DNA from: Crotalaria pallida
Lineage: Eukaryota; Streptophyta; Magnoliopsida; Fabales; Fabaceae
Length of the DNA: 64,000 nt
Reading direction: 5' to 3'
Assembly: GCA_037953625.1 (NCBI GenBank)
Contig: CM075650.1
Location: forward strand, 47,682,206 to 47,746,205
In this document: positions 12,592 to 26,432 of the stretch, piece by piece
Layout: every line of letters begins with the position of its first letter
How positions within the stretch are numbered: the first letter of the stretch is position 1
The notes under the pieces: generated by a model
The model's database searches: none
What the model saw: the letters and a program-made list of their open reading frames with translations, nothing else
What the model was told of the DNA's origin: nothing
Position numbers and translations under genes: made by a program

Positions 12592-13215
12592 ATTCACTCA
12601 AGACAATGTGTTACCATAAACTTGACCATAGACCCAAATCTCCACTGAAATTATTGAATGCACACAAAAATCAAAAGGTCTTATATTTGGTTGTAATGAG
12701 GCCATGGCTAAAGTGTCAGGTGGGATAAAAGAAAGAAGGAATAAACGAAGGGCTGAAATGCAAAAACAAATTTCCCTCAAAAATCATGAATGAGCAATGA
12801 ATACTAAGAGAAACAAAACTCAACTCACAATTATTCTATTCTTCTTTTCTTTTTCACTTTTTTCTCTACTCTCTTCCAAATTTCTCTTTATTTATTTTTT
12901 CTCTTTTTTTTTTCATTTATTTCACTCATGGAAGAGAAGTAGACTTACAACACTTTGCACCATTTTTTTTTTCACTTTTTCTTATTGAATTGTTCCTCTT
13001 AATTGCTCATTAAAAATTCCTAAGGTACTCACAACAAATCATGCAATCAATGCAGGGTACCAAAGAAAAATCATAACTCATTAGGCTCGAAATGGGTAAC
13101 TAAGGGAATATTATCAATGCAAATCAGTTGAAGGCCACAAAAATACATCCTAAGTGTCTTAATCATCTTAACGCATGCAAACAATTATAAATTTTAAAAT
13201 GGTCAAGGTCAAGTT
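10981..13215 (-). mobile_element. Truncated Athila-like element: 3' LTR and part of the internal region
   Basis: The segment 10981-12306 is an LTR (TGTTGGAC...CAAATCA on the + strand) related to, but diverged from, the LTRs of the complete element at 15329-20820. It is followed by the same polypurine tract (reverse of ctcccccaaacttag) and about 900 bp of the same non-coding internal sequence. The element lies on the - strand. It is cut at 13215 by the start of the next element, and neither its 5' LTR nor its rest appears on the far side. Confidence 0.75.
12552..12588. repeat. (TA)n microsatellite
   Basis: About 18 TA units lie within the internal region of the truncated Athila-like element. 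The matching place in the complete copy (near 17050) lacks the expansion. Confidence 0.95.
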
Positions 13216-15328
13216 TGTAACACCCCGATTTAGAAACTTTTAATTCCTTAAAATAAGGGTCAATTTTTTTTTTATTTTTTTATGTGATGACGTGGACATG
13301 AGTTCTTTCTTGCAAATACGTTTCCTTTTCAAGAACATTTTTATCATAACATGACACTTTTACAATCCACGTCATCCATCCGGTTTTCCAAATCGAGATG
13401 TTACCAACACCGTGCTTTGGAATCCGAACTTATCATAATCATAATTTATCAAAATACTATTTCCAATAACACGTTTGGAAACGTTATTGTCAGTATGGGG
13501 TTACATGATATCCGAGTAAAGTTATCAGAATCTACCTGAACCACGACATAGTCATCACAGCAAAATAGGATGGACACTGAAAAGAACAAACAACCCTCAT
13601 CAACAGAAGTTGTTGTCAGCGTCTGTGTCGTATCATACTCCCATTGTCCGTTCCCGAACACTCCACCGAAACGATCCTCCGCTTGAGTCCTCCTTAATCC
13701 GTAGATCCTCCATCTAAGTGGTCAACAGAAGACCAATAGGGCATACAACCAAGAGACAAAGAGAGAGTCAGGGTTTCCGAGCGGAAAGCCGATGGTGTGG
13801 AATTACAGCAGACACATATATTAAGTTGAACAAATAAACAACAACATACTAAACATGTATTCACACATCAATAAATTCAATTATCATCTTCTGTATCTCC
13901 ATTTATCATTATCATCTTTTTCCCATACAGGGCACTCCAGGCCTTCGTCGTAGGTTTTCCTTTCACCGATATTTTGTATTCACACGCAGAAACCCTCTTA
14001 TTGCCATAACTCTTTCATAATTCTTTTCTCTTTATTCAGCGTTTCCATTCTTCCCCTTGCCCGAAGGCTTCATCGTTACCACATACTTTCCATAGCTCTT
14101 ATCTTCACTATTAATGATTACTCTATCAACTTCATATATTTATCTTGTTAAGTTTTATTGGGGCGCATCCATCGATGACAGGGGATTTTCGGAAAAGTCA
14201 TCGAGGAGTTTGGTTAGCACACATACATCTCCTCTAATCCACCCACGCCTAGTCGGAAGCAAGCGGGACGTACAAGAACCTTAACCCACGCCGGTCGAAC
14301 AGTCGAGAAAACCAACAACATATAATATCTTTGCCAAGACCACAACCGTACAGGCCGGTCACACAACAATTAATATTTTACACGACATTGCAAGGGCCCA
14401 ATCAACCATTCGACTACCCGCCTCGTTCAGGTTCCCTCTCACCGTTTCGAATTTGATCAAGGGGGCGACAATACTTTTCTAGTCTCGAGTGCAGAACACG
14501 CTACGATCCCTTGGGTATTAATCCCCGATCACATATAGTCTAGTTCCGCCTAGAAAAGTACTCTAGGTTACTTGACGTTTCACCGTCATCATCCTCCCCT
14601 ATCACAATCACTCACCTGAGTATCCGTAGATAAACAAGGTATCTTTCTCTCCACTACTTCATACTCAACTCGCCGCGTTATTCAATGTCTTTTAATGTTT
14701 TATCAATATTTTATTATTCCAAGGTTCGGCGAGTCACCCTTGTTCATCCCTTCGGTGAACCTCGACCTCTAATCATTCGCCTTTCACATTAATCTGTTTC
14801 AACAATACTTCGTTCAATATATCATGGCTCGGACACACGGACGTACTGCACACGTGGCCAACACAGTCTCATTTCTTCTAACTCGCTTTTCGTACAAGTC
14901 CACTTTATTTCCATTACTTCTAAGAATTGCCAATCTTTCCATTGAATACCTTTTCACATTTTACATCAGTTCATCATCGTCATTTTGCTTAAGCATTTAA
15001 ACATGACCATCGTTCTACATAACATGTTTGTTTCCCATACTTCTCATATCGTTTCGACATTCTCACATTATTTTATCAATATCACTGATCAACAGAGCGA
15101 CATAATAATATACATGACTACTTCCCAATTTTAGGTAAATGTTCAACAAGCATAGAGCAGCATATCATCACATTTCATCATCATAAATAAATAGCATCAT
15201 GTCATAACATCGTAATAAAAAGGGATGTCTTAGTCCTACGTATAAACGGCCATACACACACAATTAATTGCCCTATACGATTGACTCGCAGACCCCACGT
15301 TCCGGCTTTTGAAATAGCCAGGAACAAT

Positions 15329-16811
15329 GTTGGCAATTCGGCAAGTGTACCGATCACACAAGTAATAAAGAGTAAGTAAAATTATCGTTCCACTCGGGGA
15401 TTGCAAATTGTTTCTAATTTCTTTCACCTAATTGCGATTACTATGTATAACTTGTATGGGTTTTGAGTTTAAGAGATAGGAGTGTAGAATTAAAAGAGTG
15501 AAACAATTCAGAAACTAAAAAGGATTTAGAAGCAAATATGGAAAAGGTTAGGAACTTGATTTCATTGTAGGATCAGGTTATTAATTATGAAAATATGTTT
15601 TCCAATAAATCAAAAACTCTAGAAACAATAAAAGCTAGATCCCTCATGGCAATTATGTTTCTTACTAAACTTTACCCCTGAATCCCTTTAGTGAGTTAGT
15701 TTATAAGAGTTATACAATTACCCAAAAGTATCTCTACGAGTTGAATAATTATATTGTTTGGTTGAAAGGCCTAATCTTAATCCTAATTTTCCAATTAAGG
15801 TTCGGAGTACCAAAGCAAAATATAAAGTCGTGAATTCTATGAATTGTAATTAAAACACAACCAATCAATTGATTTAAAAGGAAAAACATTAATTCATAAA
15901 TAAACAGCCAAATTAAGATCCATACAAATCAACCTTATTCCTAACAAGAGGTTCAATTATACATATTGAAGAAGAAATACAAGGAATGAGAAAAACTAAT
16001 AATTATAGACAATAATCACTTTACCCCCCAAGAGATCTTCAATCATCAAGTGGATCCCTCCAACAATGTTGATCTTCAATCCTTGCCTTGCCTCCTTGCT
16101 CTCGATTGCATAACAGTCTCTCTTCTCTAATCCTAATTTTATTCTAATCTCTTATTTGGATCTGAAAAGTCTACAAAACCTAAAGGAAAAACATATATTT
16201 AATGTCTACAACTAATCCCAATTGATATGATATGATAATATCATATTAGAATAATCTAATCTTTAAGAATCTTATCTACAAATAGAATTTATCATCAAAA
16301 TCCTTCTAGAATCCCGTATTTGTGTTTGACAGCAACTTCGCCATTGATTTTGACCCCTAAGATGGACGGATTTGAGTAAGGCTATTTCTGGCAAAGTTAT
16401 AGATCTTTTCCTTAGCTTTAAAATGATACCAATATCTCATCATTTGGATATGCGTAGCTCAAGTTATGATCAAAACAGCGAATAGTGTCACTTTCTCGCA
16501 CTTTGCGCGCCTAGGCGTGCGGGTCTGTGCGCCTGGGCGTGCGTTACCTGTTCTGGCTCCGTTTCGCTCCGTTCTTGCGCCATTTTCAAGGTCCTTTTAT
16601 CCTCTTTCATGCTCCATATTTATTTTCTTCATTTAAGCTCCGAAAGTACCTGAAAGAAACCCAAAACAGATCAGAACGTTCAAAGGATTCTAAATTACCT
16701 AACTTTCTAAAAACTATACAAAAAGTCCTAAATTTACAAGAGAAACAAGCCAAATCCTTAGAAAAAGGGAGTCTAAATCATGCTCAAAACATCATATTTA
16801 GACCCAAATCA
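15329..16811 (-). repeat. 3' LTR of the Athila-like element
   Basis: This 1483-bp direct repeat pairs with 19340-20820, with scattered substitutions and small indels. The polypurine tract of the element follows at 16812-16827 on the + strand (reverse complement purine-rich). On the - strand this is the downstream LTR. Confidence 0.9.
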
Positions 16812-18300
16812 CTCCCCCAAACTTAGTATTTTGCATGTCCCAAGCAAAAGTAAAATAAAAATTCTAGAACACAAAACCAATTTTCTAAATTAATATGCAA
16901 ACACCTCATCTAAGACTTCAGACTCATGACTCAGACACTTTTATTCACAAGCATTAACTTCATCAAAAACTAGTTAGAAAAACAAACTCCAAAAGAACCA
17001 GAACTAGTGAACACTCTCAACCTCACTGTGTGTATCTCTCATGTGTATCAAGGGTATAACAATTCACTCAAGTTCATCCAATGACAATGTGTTACCATAT
17101 GCTTGACCATAGACCCAAATCTCCACTGAAATTATTGAATACATGCAAAAATCAAAAGGTCTTAATTTGGTTGTAATGAGCCCATGGCTAAAGATGAAAG
17201 GTGGGATAAAAGAAACAAAGGATTATTACAAAGGGCTAAAAATATGCAATCAAACAATATCCCTTTAACATATGAATGAAGCATTAGTTTTTATACCAAA
17301 TATCCACTCTAATATTTAATTCTCCTTCATTCTTTTTCATTCTCATTCTCTCTATTCTCTTCTCTTTTCCATCATATTTTTTTTTCTTTTTTTCTTCTTT
17401 TTTTTCTTTTATTTTGGAAGAGAAATAGAGATCATAATTAATACATTCAGCTCAACATTTTCTGAATCAACATATTCCCAATTGCACCATTCACATTTCA
17501 AAGTATTCCAAAAATATATAACATTTATTAAAAGGGTACCAAAGAAATTATATATCAATAGGCTCAAAGTGGACCACTAAGGAATAATATTTATCAAAAA
17601 TCTGTTGAAGGCCATAAAAAACATAATCCTAAGTGCCTTAATCATCTTAATGCATGCAAACAATTATCAATCTCAAAATGGTCACCGGTCAAGTTCTAGA
17701 ACACAAAGTCAAAGAGAACAACACTCATGAAAGAAATAGGGGTCTCAAATCAAAATTTCAATAATCACATACCCCTCCAAGTGTATAGGCTCAAAAACTC
17801 ACAGGCTAAATAGTCAATTCACTAATAACTTGTTCCTAAACAGTTTATAAAAATAATCAGTTTTCAGCAAAACTTAAAACTCAATCCAAAACGTGTCATA
17901 TAATCAATGAGTCATCATCCTAAATCAAGTATTTACATATATAATCAGAAAAATAGTCATAAGCCTAGAATAATCATCTACTTCTACCCAAGACACAAAT
18001 CAACACCAAATATGGGAGAAAAATTCAGATCTGAAAAATTTAATTTTTATTTTGTCAACTCCCCCAAATTTAGAGGTTGGCTTTTCCTCAAGCAAACTAA
18101 TCTAACCTAAAACTACAAAATAAAAATTAAAAACAAAAGTAAGGAGTTAGGAAACTTCCCTTTGTAGCACAACATTCTCTCTTGATGCACCATGGAGGAG
18201 ACTCTCCCAAACTTATTGACCTGTGTCACATGAACAACTAAAATTAGTGCTAGAAGCACCTCATTAGTAGTTACATAGAAAGCTCTAAACTCTTTATTCA

Positions 18301-19293
18301 CTAACTAGCTAAAAAAAAATAAAAACCTACACTACTCATAATTACAAAGAATCCACCAGGATCCCAAATCCTATAGGTTAATTCCCATGTGATGCAACAA
18401 TAACAAGTTATTCCCACTTCCCATGGGACAAACCTTGGATGATAGTGGAGTAAGGAGATTTCAAAAATAAGCTCAATCCCACCAGGGTCAAAAGGTGCAT
18501 TCCTTACTCCATGCATCATCTCAGACAAGTTATTTCTTTTCCCATTCATGAAAGTGTTAATTCCATGAATTAGGAAAACTACCTTTTCAGGTTCCCTATT
18601 GTTCAATAATGATTTAGATTGATTTTTAGATTTTTCATGAAAGCACAAAGGTTGAATATAATGGAAAAAATTTGATTCATCCAAGCATGCAATAGATTTG
18701 ACCAAATTTTTAATTGCTAGAAATTCATCATGCAAGGATGGATCAAATTTTTCTACCATATTCATACCTTCTATTGTTTTATCTCGGTCCACTTCCTCAA
18801 ACTCATTATGCACATTTTTCTCAATTTGCTCCTCCATAGGAGTTTCATCATTGGTCAGATCCATCACCACCACTTTTTCTTCTCTTTGAAGAGAGTGAAA
18901 AATTGTTGGTGATGCTTGTGACTCTTCATCTAATGGCTTTGAAATGTGTTCAACTTTGATTTCAAGGTTCCTTGAATTTGAACCTTGAATCGGGTAATAG
19001 GTTCTGAATTCTTCAATAAATTCTTTAGTGTTTTGAGCACATTTCTCTAAAGCTATTTCCCATGGACCTTTCTCCACGGGAATTGGCTCTACAAAAAATG
19101 GTTCCTTAGATGTAGCTTCTAATTTCTCTAAAGCTATTTCCCATGGAGCTTTCCTATTACTTATGTTTTGTGCATGATAGTATGGAGAATAGGGATCCGA
19201 AATAAATCTATCACAATCAAAATCATTATTAAAACTATAGTTAGACATGAAAAGGAAAAAGTTACACAAGTAATTACAAAAAAAAAGTACCAA
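18301..19293 (-). CDS. Element-encoded ORF of unknown function (330 codons)
   Basis: This is the only long ORF of the Athila-like element, lying just after the primer binding site where gag would sit. The first residues are hydrophobic; a second methionine 16 codons in may be the true start. The motif PWEIALEK occurs twice near the N-terminus (about residues 50-57 and 77-84), each followed by an acidic stretch. The middle is rich in Glu, Asp and Asn. No zinc knuckle, protease or reverse transcriptase motif is visible. The tail is rich in Trp, Cys and aromatic residues and may be read-through of non-coding sequence. A diverged gag-like protein of a non-autonomous element is possible, but the function is unknown. 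Confidence 0.5.
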   Translation of the reverse strand: MVLFFCNYLCNFFLFMSNYSFNNDFDCDRFISDPYSPYYHAQNISNRKAPWEIALEKLEATSKEPFFVEPIPVEKGPWEIALEKCAQNTKEFIEEFRTYYPIQGSNSRNLEIKVEHISKPLDEESQASPTIFHSLQREEKVVVMDLTNDETPMEEQIEKNVHNEFEEVDRDKTIEGMNMVEKFDPSLHDEFLAIKNLVKSIACLDESNFFHYIQPLCFHEKSKNQSKSLLNNREPEKVVFLIHGINTFMNGKRNNLSEMMHGVRNAPFDPGGIELIFEISLLHYHPRFVPWEVGITCYCCITWELTYRIWDPGGFFVIMSSVGFYFFLAS

Positions 19294-19318
19294 AAAAATT
19301 AGAATCGAATTTCAATTC

Positions 19319-19333
19319 CCGGCAACGGCGCCA
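19319..19333 (-). other. Primer binding site matching tRNA-Asp
   Basis: On the - strand the site reads TGGCGCCGTTGCCGG. It begins six bases inside the end of the 5' LTR and is complementary to the 3' end of plant tRNA-Asp including CCA. It fixes the element's orientation and points to the Athila lineage. Confidence 0.85.
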
Positions 19334-19339
19334 AAAACT

Positions 19340-20820
19340 TGTTGGCAATTCGGCAAATGTACCGATCGCACAAGTAATAAAGAGTAAGTAAAATTATCGT
19401 TCCACTCGGGGATTGCAAATTGTTTCTAATTTCTTTCACCTAATTGCGATTACTATGTATAACTTGTATGGGTTTTGAGTTTAAGAGATAGGAGTGTAGA
19501 ATTAAAAGAGTGAAACAATTCAGAAACTAAAAAGGATTTAGAAGCAAATATGGAAAAGGTTAGGAACTTGATTTCATTGTAGGATCAGGTTATTAATTAT
19601 GAAAATATGTTTTCCAATAAATCAAAAACTCTAGAAACAATAAAAGCTAGATCCCTCATGGCAATTATGTTTCTTACTAAACTTTACCCCTAAATCTCTT
19701 AAGTGAGTTTATAAGAGTTATACAATTACCCAAAAGTATCTCTACGAGTTGAATAATTATATTGTTTGGTTGAAATGCCTAATCTTAATCCTAATTTTCC
19801 AATTAAGGTTCAGATTGCCAAAGCAAAACATAAAGTCGTGAATTCTATGAATTGTAATTAAAACACAACCAATCAATTGATTTAAAAGGAAAAACATTAA
19901 TTCATAAATAAACAGCCAAATTAAGATCCATACAAATCAACCTTATTCCTAACAAGAGGTTCAATTATACATATTGGAAGAAGAAATACAAGGAATGGGA
20001 AAAACTAATAATTATAGACAATAATCAATTTACCCCCAAGAGATCTTCAATCATCAAGTGGATCTCTCCAACAATGTTGATCTTCAATCCTTGCCTTGCC
20101 TCCTTGCTCTCAATTGCATAACAACCTCTCTTCTCTAATCCTAATTTTATACCAATCTCTTATTTGGATCTGAAAAGTCTACAAAACCTAAAGGAAAAAC
20201 CTATATTTAATGTCTACAACTAATCCCAATTGATATGATATGATAATATCCTATTAGAATAATCTAATCTTTAAGAATCTTATCTACAAATAGAATTTAT
20301 CATCAAAATCCTTCTAGAATCCCATATTTGTGTCTGACAGCAACTTCGACACTGATTTTGACCCCCAAGATGGACGAATTTGAGCAAGGCTATTTCTGGA
20401 AAAGTTATAGATCTTTTCCTTAGATTTAAAATGATACCAAGATCGCCTCATTTGAATATGCGTAGCTCAAGTTATGGTCAAAACAGCGAATAGTGTCACT
20501 TTCTCGCACTTTGCGCGCCTGGGCGTGCGGGTCTGTGCGCCTGGGCGTGCGTTACCTGTTCCGACTCCGTTTCGCTCCGTTCTTGCGCCATTTTAAAGGT
20601 CTTTTAATCCTTTTTCATGCTCCATATTTATTTTCTTCATTTAAGCTCCGAAAGTACCTGAAACAAACACAAAACGGATCAAAACGTTCAAAGGATTCTA
20701 TATTACCTAACTTCCTAATAACTATACAAAAAGTCCTAAATTTACAAGAGAAACAAGCCAAATCCTTAGAAAAAGGGAGTCTAAATCATGCTCAAAACAT
20801 CATATATTAGACCCAAATCA
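19340..20820 (-). repeat. 5' LTR of the Athila-like element
   Basis: This 1481-bp direct repeat is the partner of 15329-16811. It is adjacent to the primer binding site and bounded on its outer side by the target duplication AACAA. Confidence 0.9.
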
Positions 20821-23800
20821 AACAACTTAACATACCTACACCACGGTGTCTTAGGAAAGCTGCTCTCTCACCTCGAATCCAGCAAGTATCCCTTAGAAAC
20901 TGATGCAGGCTCTTCCAACAGACAGCAGCTCCAAATTCCCGATTGGTTGCTTAAAACAAGACACATAATTATTACAAGGCTATTTAACTAAGACTCATGC
21001 TTAATATCGAATCATTTTGAAAACTCGTCTTAATTTTTGTCGGGTAATCGTAAAAGAAAACCTTTACTCTTTTCAAAGTAAATCCAACTTTTGAACATAC
21101 TTTAAATACCTCAAAATCATTGTAGAACAATTGATAAAAACTCTTTAAAACAATTCCCCTTGGTTGCTGGTCCGTTCCGGACAGTCATGAACCAAAGCCC
21201 AAAAATATCGAAAAACTTAACTTTGTTTTTTCAATCCAACTCTTTCTTAATTCAAATACCACTTAAAACTTTAACTTTAAATCAATTGAACACACTTTTA
21301 GAGTTGAAAAACAAGTGGAATAAATCCGGAACAACAAAGATTAAATTCATAAATTACTCTTTTTTTTTTAAAATCCGAAAACACCGTAAAAGTACATTTT
21401 ATTTCATATAGAACTTTTAGCATAAAACCAACACTCAAACGCTTTATCTTCCAAACACTAACACAAAAATAAAGCTTGGGCAGCCACTGCACATATCCAT
21501 AAATTTTCCATGAAATCAAATCAAACTAACTTAAAATCAATTAAATTTAAAAGCTAGATTCGTAATGAAAATGTTTCCCAAATATCACTTTAGACGTGCA
21601 AACGGCAATACTTTATCTAATCAAATCACATAGACAAATTAAGCAAGCACACACACAACCAACCAATTAGCAAGTAGCACTTAGAATAAATCAACTTGAC
21701 CCTAACTAAACATTTGGCCGAAAGTAAGCAACAAACACAAATTCTTTAATTTTATTTCCATACAAACCATACATGCTTCAAATAACACTTTGCATTTGAC
21801 AAAATAAATTTCTTCCTTCATGAACATGTATAAACCAAAGCATCAACCAAATGAATCCAAAATCAATTCATTTCCTTCTTCTTAAAGGCATTTAACCAAA
21901 CATTTTTCAATCAAACTTTAGCATCTAATAAATAAACCAACTTGAAGTTAAATGCATGACTGATTCAAAGCAATTTAGTTCTCATGTCTCTTTGCTTAAA
22001 CTTAATTGCACAAGGTTACACAAATAAGTCATGCATACACATGTAAATCAAATAATTCAATTATCATGCAACACTTAAAACAATTCAAGTCTAACTCTTA
22101 CACCTAATCAAAACTGAATCATATAGGCAAATGGAGTAAAGATAAAAATAAATTTCCCTAACTCTTCTTCAAGGAATTCAAAACATGCATCATGATTGAC
22201 CAATAATTCAAACTCTATTTTCATGCCTTAATCAGCTTAAACAAATCATGTTAACAAGTATGCAATTCAAAACAAACAATTTTCATGTCGGCATGTTCAT
22301 ATAAGTAAAAACCGAAATAAAACAATAAACCAATTAGAGCACACAAATTATTGACCCTAGATCATTTAAATCATATTCTTTTCCATTCACACAAGCTAAC
22401 TTCAATGAAATAAAGATCAATGCCCTGAACTCTTTTGATTATGTCCAATCATCACAACTTGCATGTAAGGTACAGCCGGTTCATAGGAAAATGCATAAGG
22501 TATCAAACACATCAAAAAATGCCAAATAAAGTATTAGGTCGGATACGGGAGAATCAAGAAAGACAAATTCAAAAACTATATCAAATCAATGAATTTTTGT
22601 TTCAAGTTTTGCGGAACACTTAAACTTATACTAAAGTTCATTATATAAAATTTTCAGGTCATTTGAACCTTTAGAAGACAAGTTTTCATTCAAATTTTTC
22701 CTTAAAAATCAAATCAGACATGCACTGATCAGAGACCAAAATGAAGTTATTAAAAATAGCAAACTAACTCCAAAACACACGAATTTTGGTACAAAACTTC
22801 TTCACACTCTCAAGATCATCTCATAAAAATTTCAAATTATTTGGAGTTGTCTAAGTCACACTTTTCCAATTAAAATTCTCTGAAATTCTGAAAAATCAGA
22901 ACAGGGAACCTTACTGTTTTGTAATTAGTAAAAATACCAAATCAACTCCAAATCACCTCAAATTTTACAGAGAGCATTCTCACATGTGCGTGGCTTCATC
23001 ATAAAAATTTCAATTTCATTGGAGTAGCACAAGTTCAAAAATTCAGTTTATTCCTTATCCGAAAACTCATTTTTCTGAAATTGTTTTCCTCAAAAGTAAT
23101 TCTTGTAAAATTAGTAAATAAACTCTATAAATCCTATAAAAATTCAGAGGCTCTTAAATCAATCTTAGAAAGACAGTGACAAAATTTTAAGATCATCAGA
23201 CATGTGCAAGCATTATTCAAGCCAATCTTTTACAACCAAACTCACTAATGTTCCCTAATCATCTTGGACAACATAAATTTAGCAAAAATACCAAAACACA
23301 TTCAAACCAACTCAAAATTTTCAGAACACAGTCAAATGGCATCAAGAACAACATACTATATTTTCAAGGCAATTCAATTAGGAGAAGTACTTCGTATCAA
23401 AACCTCCTGCAAGCTTAATGACTTAGTTCTAAAATTCAGCCTATAATCAATTTGTTCTTTCTTACACTACTAATCGAAATCAACCTCTATCAAACATCAA
23501 AATCGTTTCACTAATTCTCTCATACTAAGAACCAAATTATACATAGAGCACCACATTGGGTAATTTGCAAAACAACTCAACAAATCAACATGCACAAAAG
23601 AATAACCACCAAAAATCAATTTCCTCACATACATACTAAAACCGAATAAAATCATCACTAAACATACAAGCTCAAATCAATTTTTCAGACCTTATACATG
23701 CACATTCCCAAACCAAAAGCACCATTAAACATCTAACCAAAACAAAATCAAGTGGTTTATTTTATTCTTAATGAAACCGAAAATAGAACAAGGAAATGGC

Positions 23801-26432
23801 TAAGGTACATCAATGACCAACATGCATCAAGATCAAAATCACCCCCCTTTATTCTCTTGCTTGGGCCGAATTGCACATAAAGAAAGAATAGAAATTTTTG
23901 CAAAATACATTAACACAATAACACCTATGCTTCAAGAACAATAAAATCAACTTAATCAATTATTCCCTTGGAGAACCGAATCATATAGTAAGGAAAATGG
24001 GTAAACTTCATTAAAATCCAACATGCATTGTAAAACAAATTTATTTCCCTCACTAACATACCAAAACCGAAACATGCATAAAAGAGTAAGCTTGATCTTT
24101 GCAAAACAACTCCCTTACTCAACATGCATTAAGCAACATCTCCAAAAATAAATTTTTATTTTCCCAAATACAAGTAGAAAACCGAAACTTGGCAAGGAAA
24201 TAAAAATAATTTACACAAAATAATTGCAAAAACCGAATCACCCATGAAACTAGTTTGCATGTCTATTTTTCAAGCTAAAGCTTAAATATTTGTACAAGAG
24301 CAATTGAAAACTATAGAGCACCTCTAATAATCATCATGCAAGGGCTCATTTTAACAGATCCCTAAATCTTTTAAGAAGTACTAATTAAAACCGAAAATAG
24401 ATCAAGGAATAAAGATCCAAGACAAGGAAATTACCTAAATAAAGTATAAAGAAGTGGAAATGAACCCAAGCCCTCTTGCTCCCTCCTATGGTGCTCACGG
24501 GTTCCTTTAGTGTGTGGGGGTGGGGTTTTGCTTCTCGATTTCTAATGGGGGAAGTGTTTATGTATGTGTATGTATGTGTAGTTTACAAGGAAACATGGAA
24601 GAGAAAAGACTTTGGGGAAGTATTCTCCCTTCCTCCATACCCACGGCCACCTTCCTCTTCTTCTAACTTCTCTCTCTTTTTTTTTCTGAAATGAATGAGT
24701 GTAAGAGCATGTGGGCATGTGGGGTTGTGGGTATTTATAGAGTTCTTGGGTTTGGGTATCAATAAAAATAAAACTACGACAACCACCACACAAAACCAAA
24801 AATTCCAAATAAATCAAATCAAGTAAACACAAAAGCATTTCATTTCAAAGCTAGTTTCATACCCGAACATTTTCCAAACATCAACTAACTTACAAACGAC
24901 AAACAACACTTTAACAAATCTACTCACCTAATCAAGTAGCACATATTCCTTCACCACTTTAATCATTTAAACAAACATACATATACACTAATCAAGCACT
25001 ATGTTCAAGAAGCTAACTTGGTTCTAAACTAATCATTCAATCAAAATAAACATTCACAACAACAAACTCTTAGTTTTTATTTTCACATAGATCATACATG
25101 TTTCAAATAAAAATTATCACTTCACAAAATAAATTCCTATCCTCCTAAACATACTTTGGCTGAATTTCACCTCAAGGCAAAACAACATTTATAAATTTTC
25201 TAACATTCCCTAAAGCATCAAAACATTACTTTTTCAACTAACTTAAATATAAAATCAATTAACCAACACCAAATCACTTATACAACACATAATCATATTA
25301 AAACAATTTCATTTTCACATTTACCTACTTAAACATAAAGGGGCCGAATTGAACAAAGCCAAATAAGTCACAAATACAAACTTCAAATACATTAACAACT
25401 TAATCATTTTCAAGCACCAACATGCAACTTTATTTTCATGAAACAAAAATCACCTATGCTTACTTACATGAATGGCCCAATATAACAAAGAAACTAAAAA
25501 TCACAAATCTAAACACTTAAATCATCACCACTCATTTCAAGCACTTAAACATAATTTTTATTTTCATGAAACAAATTAATCCATTCCTCTTCTACTCTTG
25601 GCCGAATATACATACATACATACATGAACAAGGCACATAAATTTTTTATCAAACAAAATCATTTACTCATTTTCTCATGCTTGGGCCGAATATACACACA
25701 TAAACAAAGAGCATATAAAATTTTTTATCAAACAAACACATGCATGTATCCAAGGCCAAAACCGAATAGCCCTCATATATACACATCAAGGCAAAAATTC
25801 ATTTAATCATGCATTTTCATGTAAGAACATAAAAATACAACAAGAAAATAACAAGGATCAACAATCAATTACATGCATTCAAAAACAAAAATCACTTGCC
25901 CTTTTTCAAACCCTAGGCCGTTACATGCATAGAAGAAATAAGAACATTTTTTGCAAATCAAACACACAAAGCTCATGAACAACATTAAATCAATTCATAT
26001 TCAAGCATTTCCAACACAAATCAAAGATAAAAAATTATTTGAATAAAAAGGGTCCAAAACCGTGAGCTCCCTTAAGTGGATGCATGTCCATTTTTTTGTT
26101 TTCAATCTTCATCCCATACATTATCAAGCATAAAAAATCAAGAGAAAGCTTAAAAATATACATGCAAGAGCTTATATATGGTCATCAAACAACAAAAACC
26201 CTTCTTTGAAACTTGAATAAAACCGAAAATAAATAAGGAGAAAAGAAGAAAGTAGAAACTGTATGCATCATACCTAAGAAAAAGAGTGAAAATGAGCAAA
26301 AGAAATCAAGTTTCCACCTCACTTTCTCTTCCTCCTCACTACGACCTCCTTCTTCTTCTCACCTCTTCTCTTTTTTTTTTTTTTGTCTTAGAACTTTAGA
26401 ATTTAATTCCAGTTCTAAATCAGGGTGTTACA

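Larger units (their letters stand above)
15329..20820 (-). mobile_element. Complete non-autonomous Athila-like (Gypsy) LTR retrotransposon
   Basis: Two nearly identical LTRs of about 1.48 kb (15329-16811 and 19340-20820) begin TGTTGGCA and end CAAATCA. The 5-bp duplication AACAA lies at 15324-15328 and 20821-20825. On the - strand the 5' LTR is followed after six bases by a primer binding site, TGGCGCCGTTGCCGG (19333-19319), matching the 3' end of tRNA-Asp as used by Athila elements. The polypurine tract AAGTTTGGGGGAG abuts the other LTR. The internal region is only about 2.5 kb and lacks pol, with one 330-codon ORF. It therefore depends on enzymes from another element. LTR similarity suggests a recent insertion. 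Confidence 0.9.
13216..26432 (-). mobile_element. Composite large non-coding TG...CA element with a nested insertion
   Basis: The left end reads TGTAACACCCCGATTTAG and the right end CTAAATCAGGGTGTTACA. Blocks at 14160-14480 and 14570-14640 match the elements at 55863-61186 (same orientation) and 1157-8661 (reversed). The part after the nested Athila-like element (20826 onward) aligns with 58050 onward. Removing the nested element leaves about 7.7 kb without coding sequence. The flanks differ (aagtt on the left, gaatg on the right) and belong to two different repeats. This may therefore be a recombinant of two copies or an element with a deleted flank, not a single clean insertion. Confidence 0.6.
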
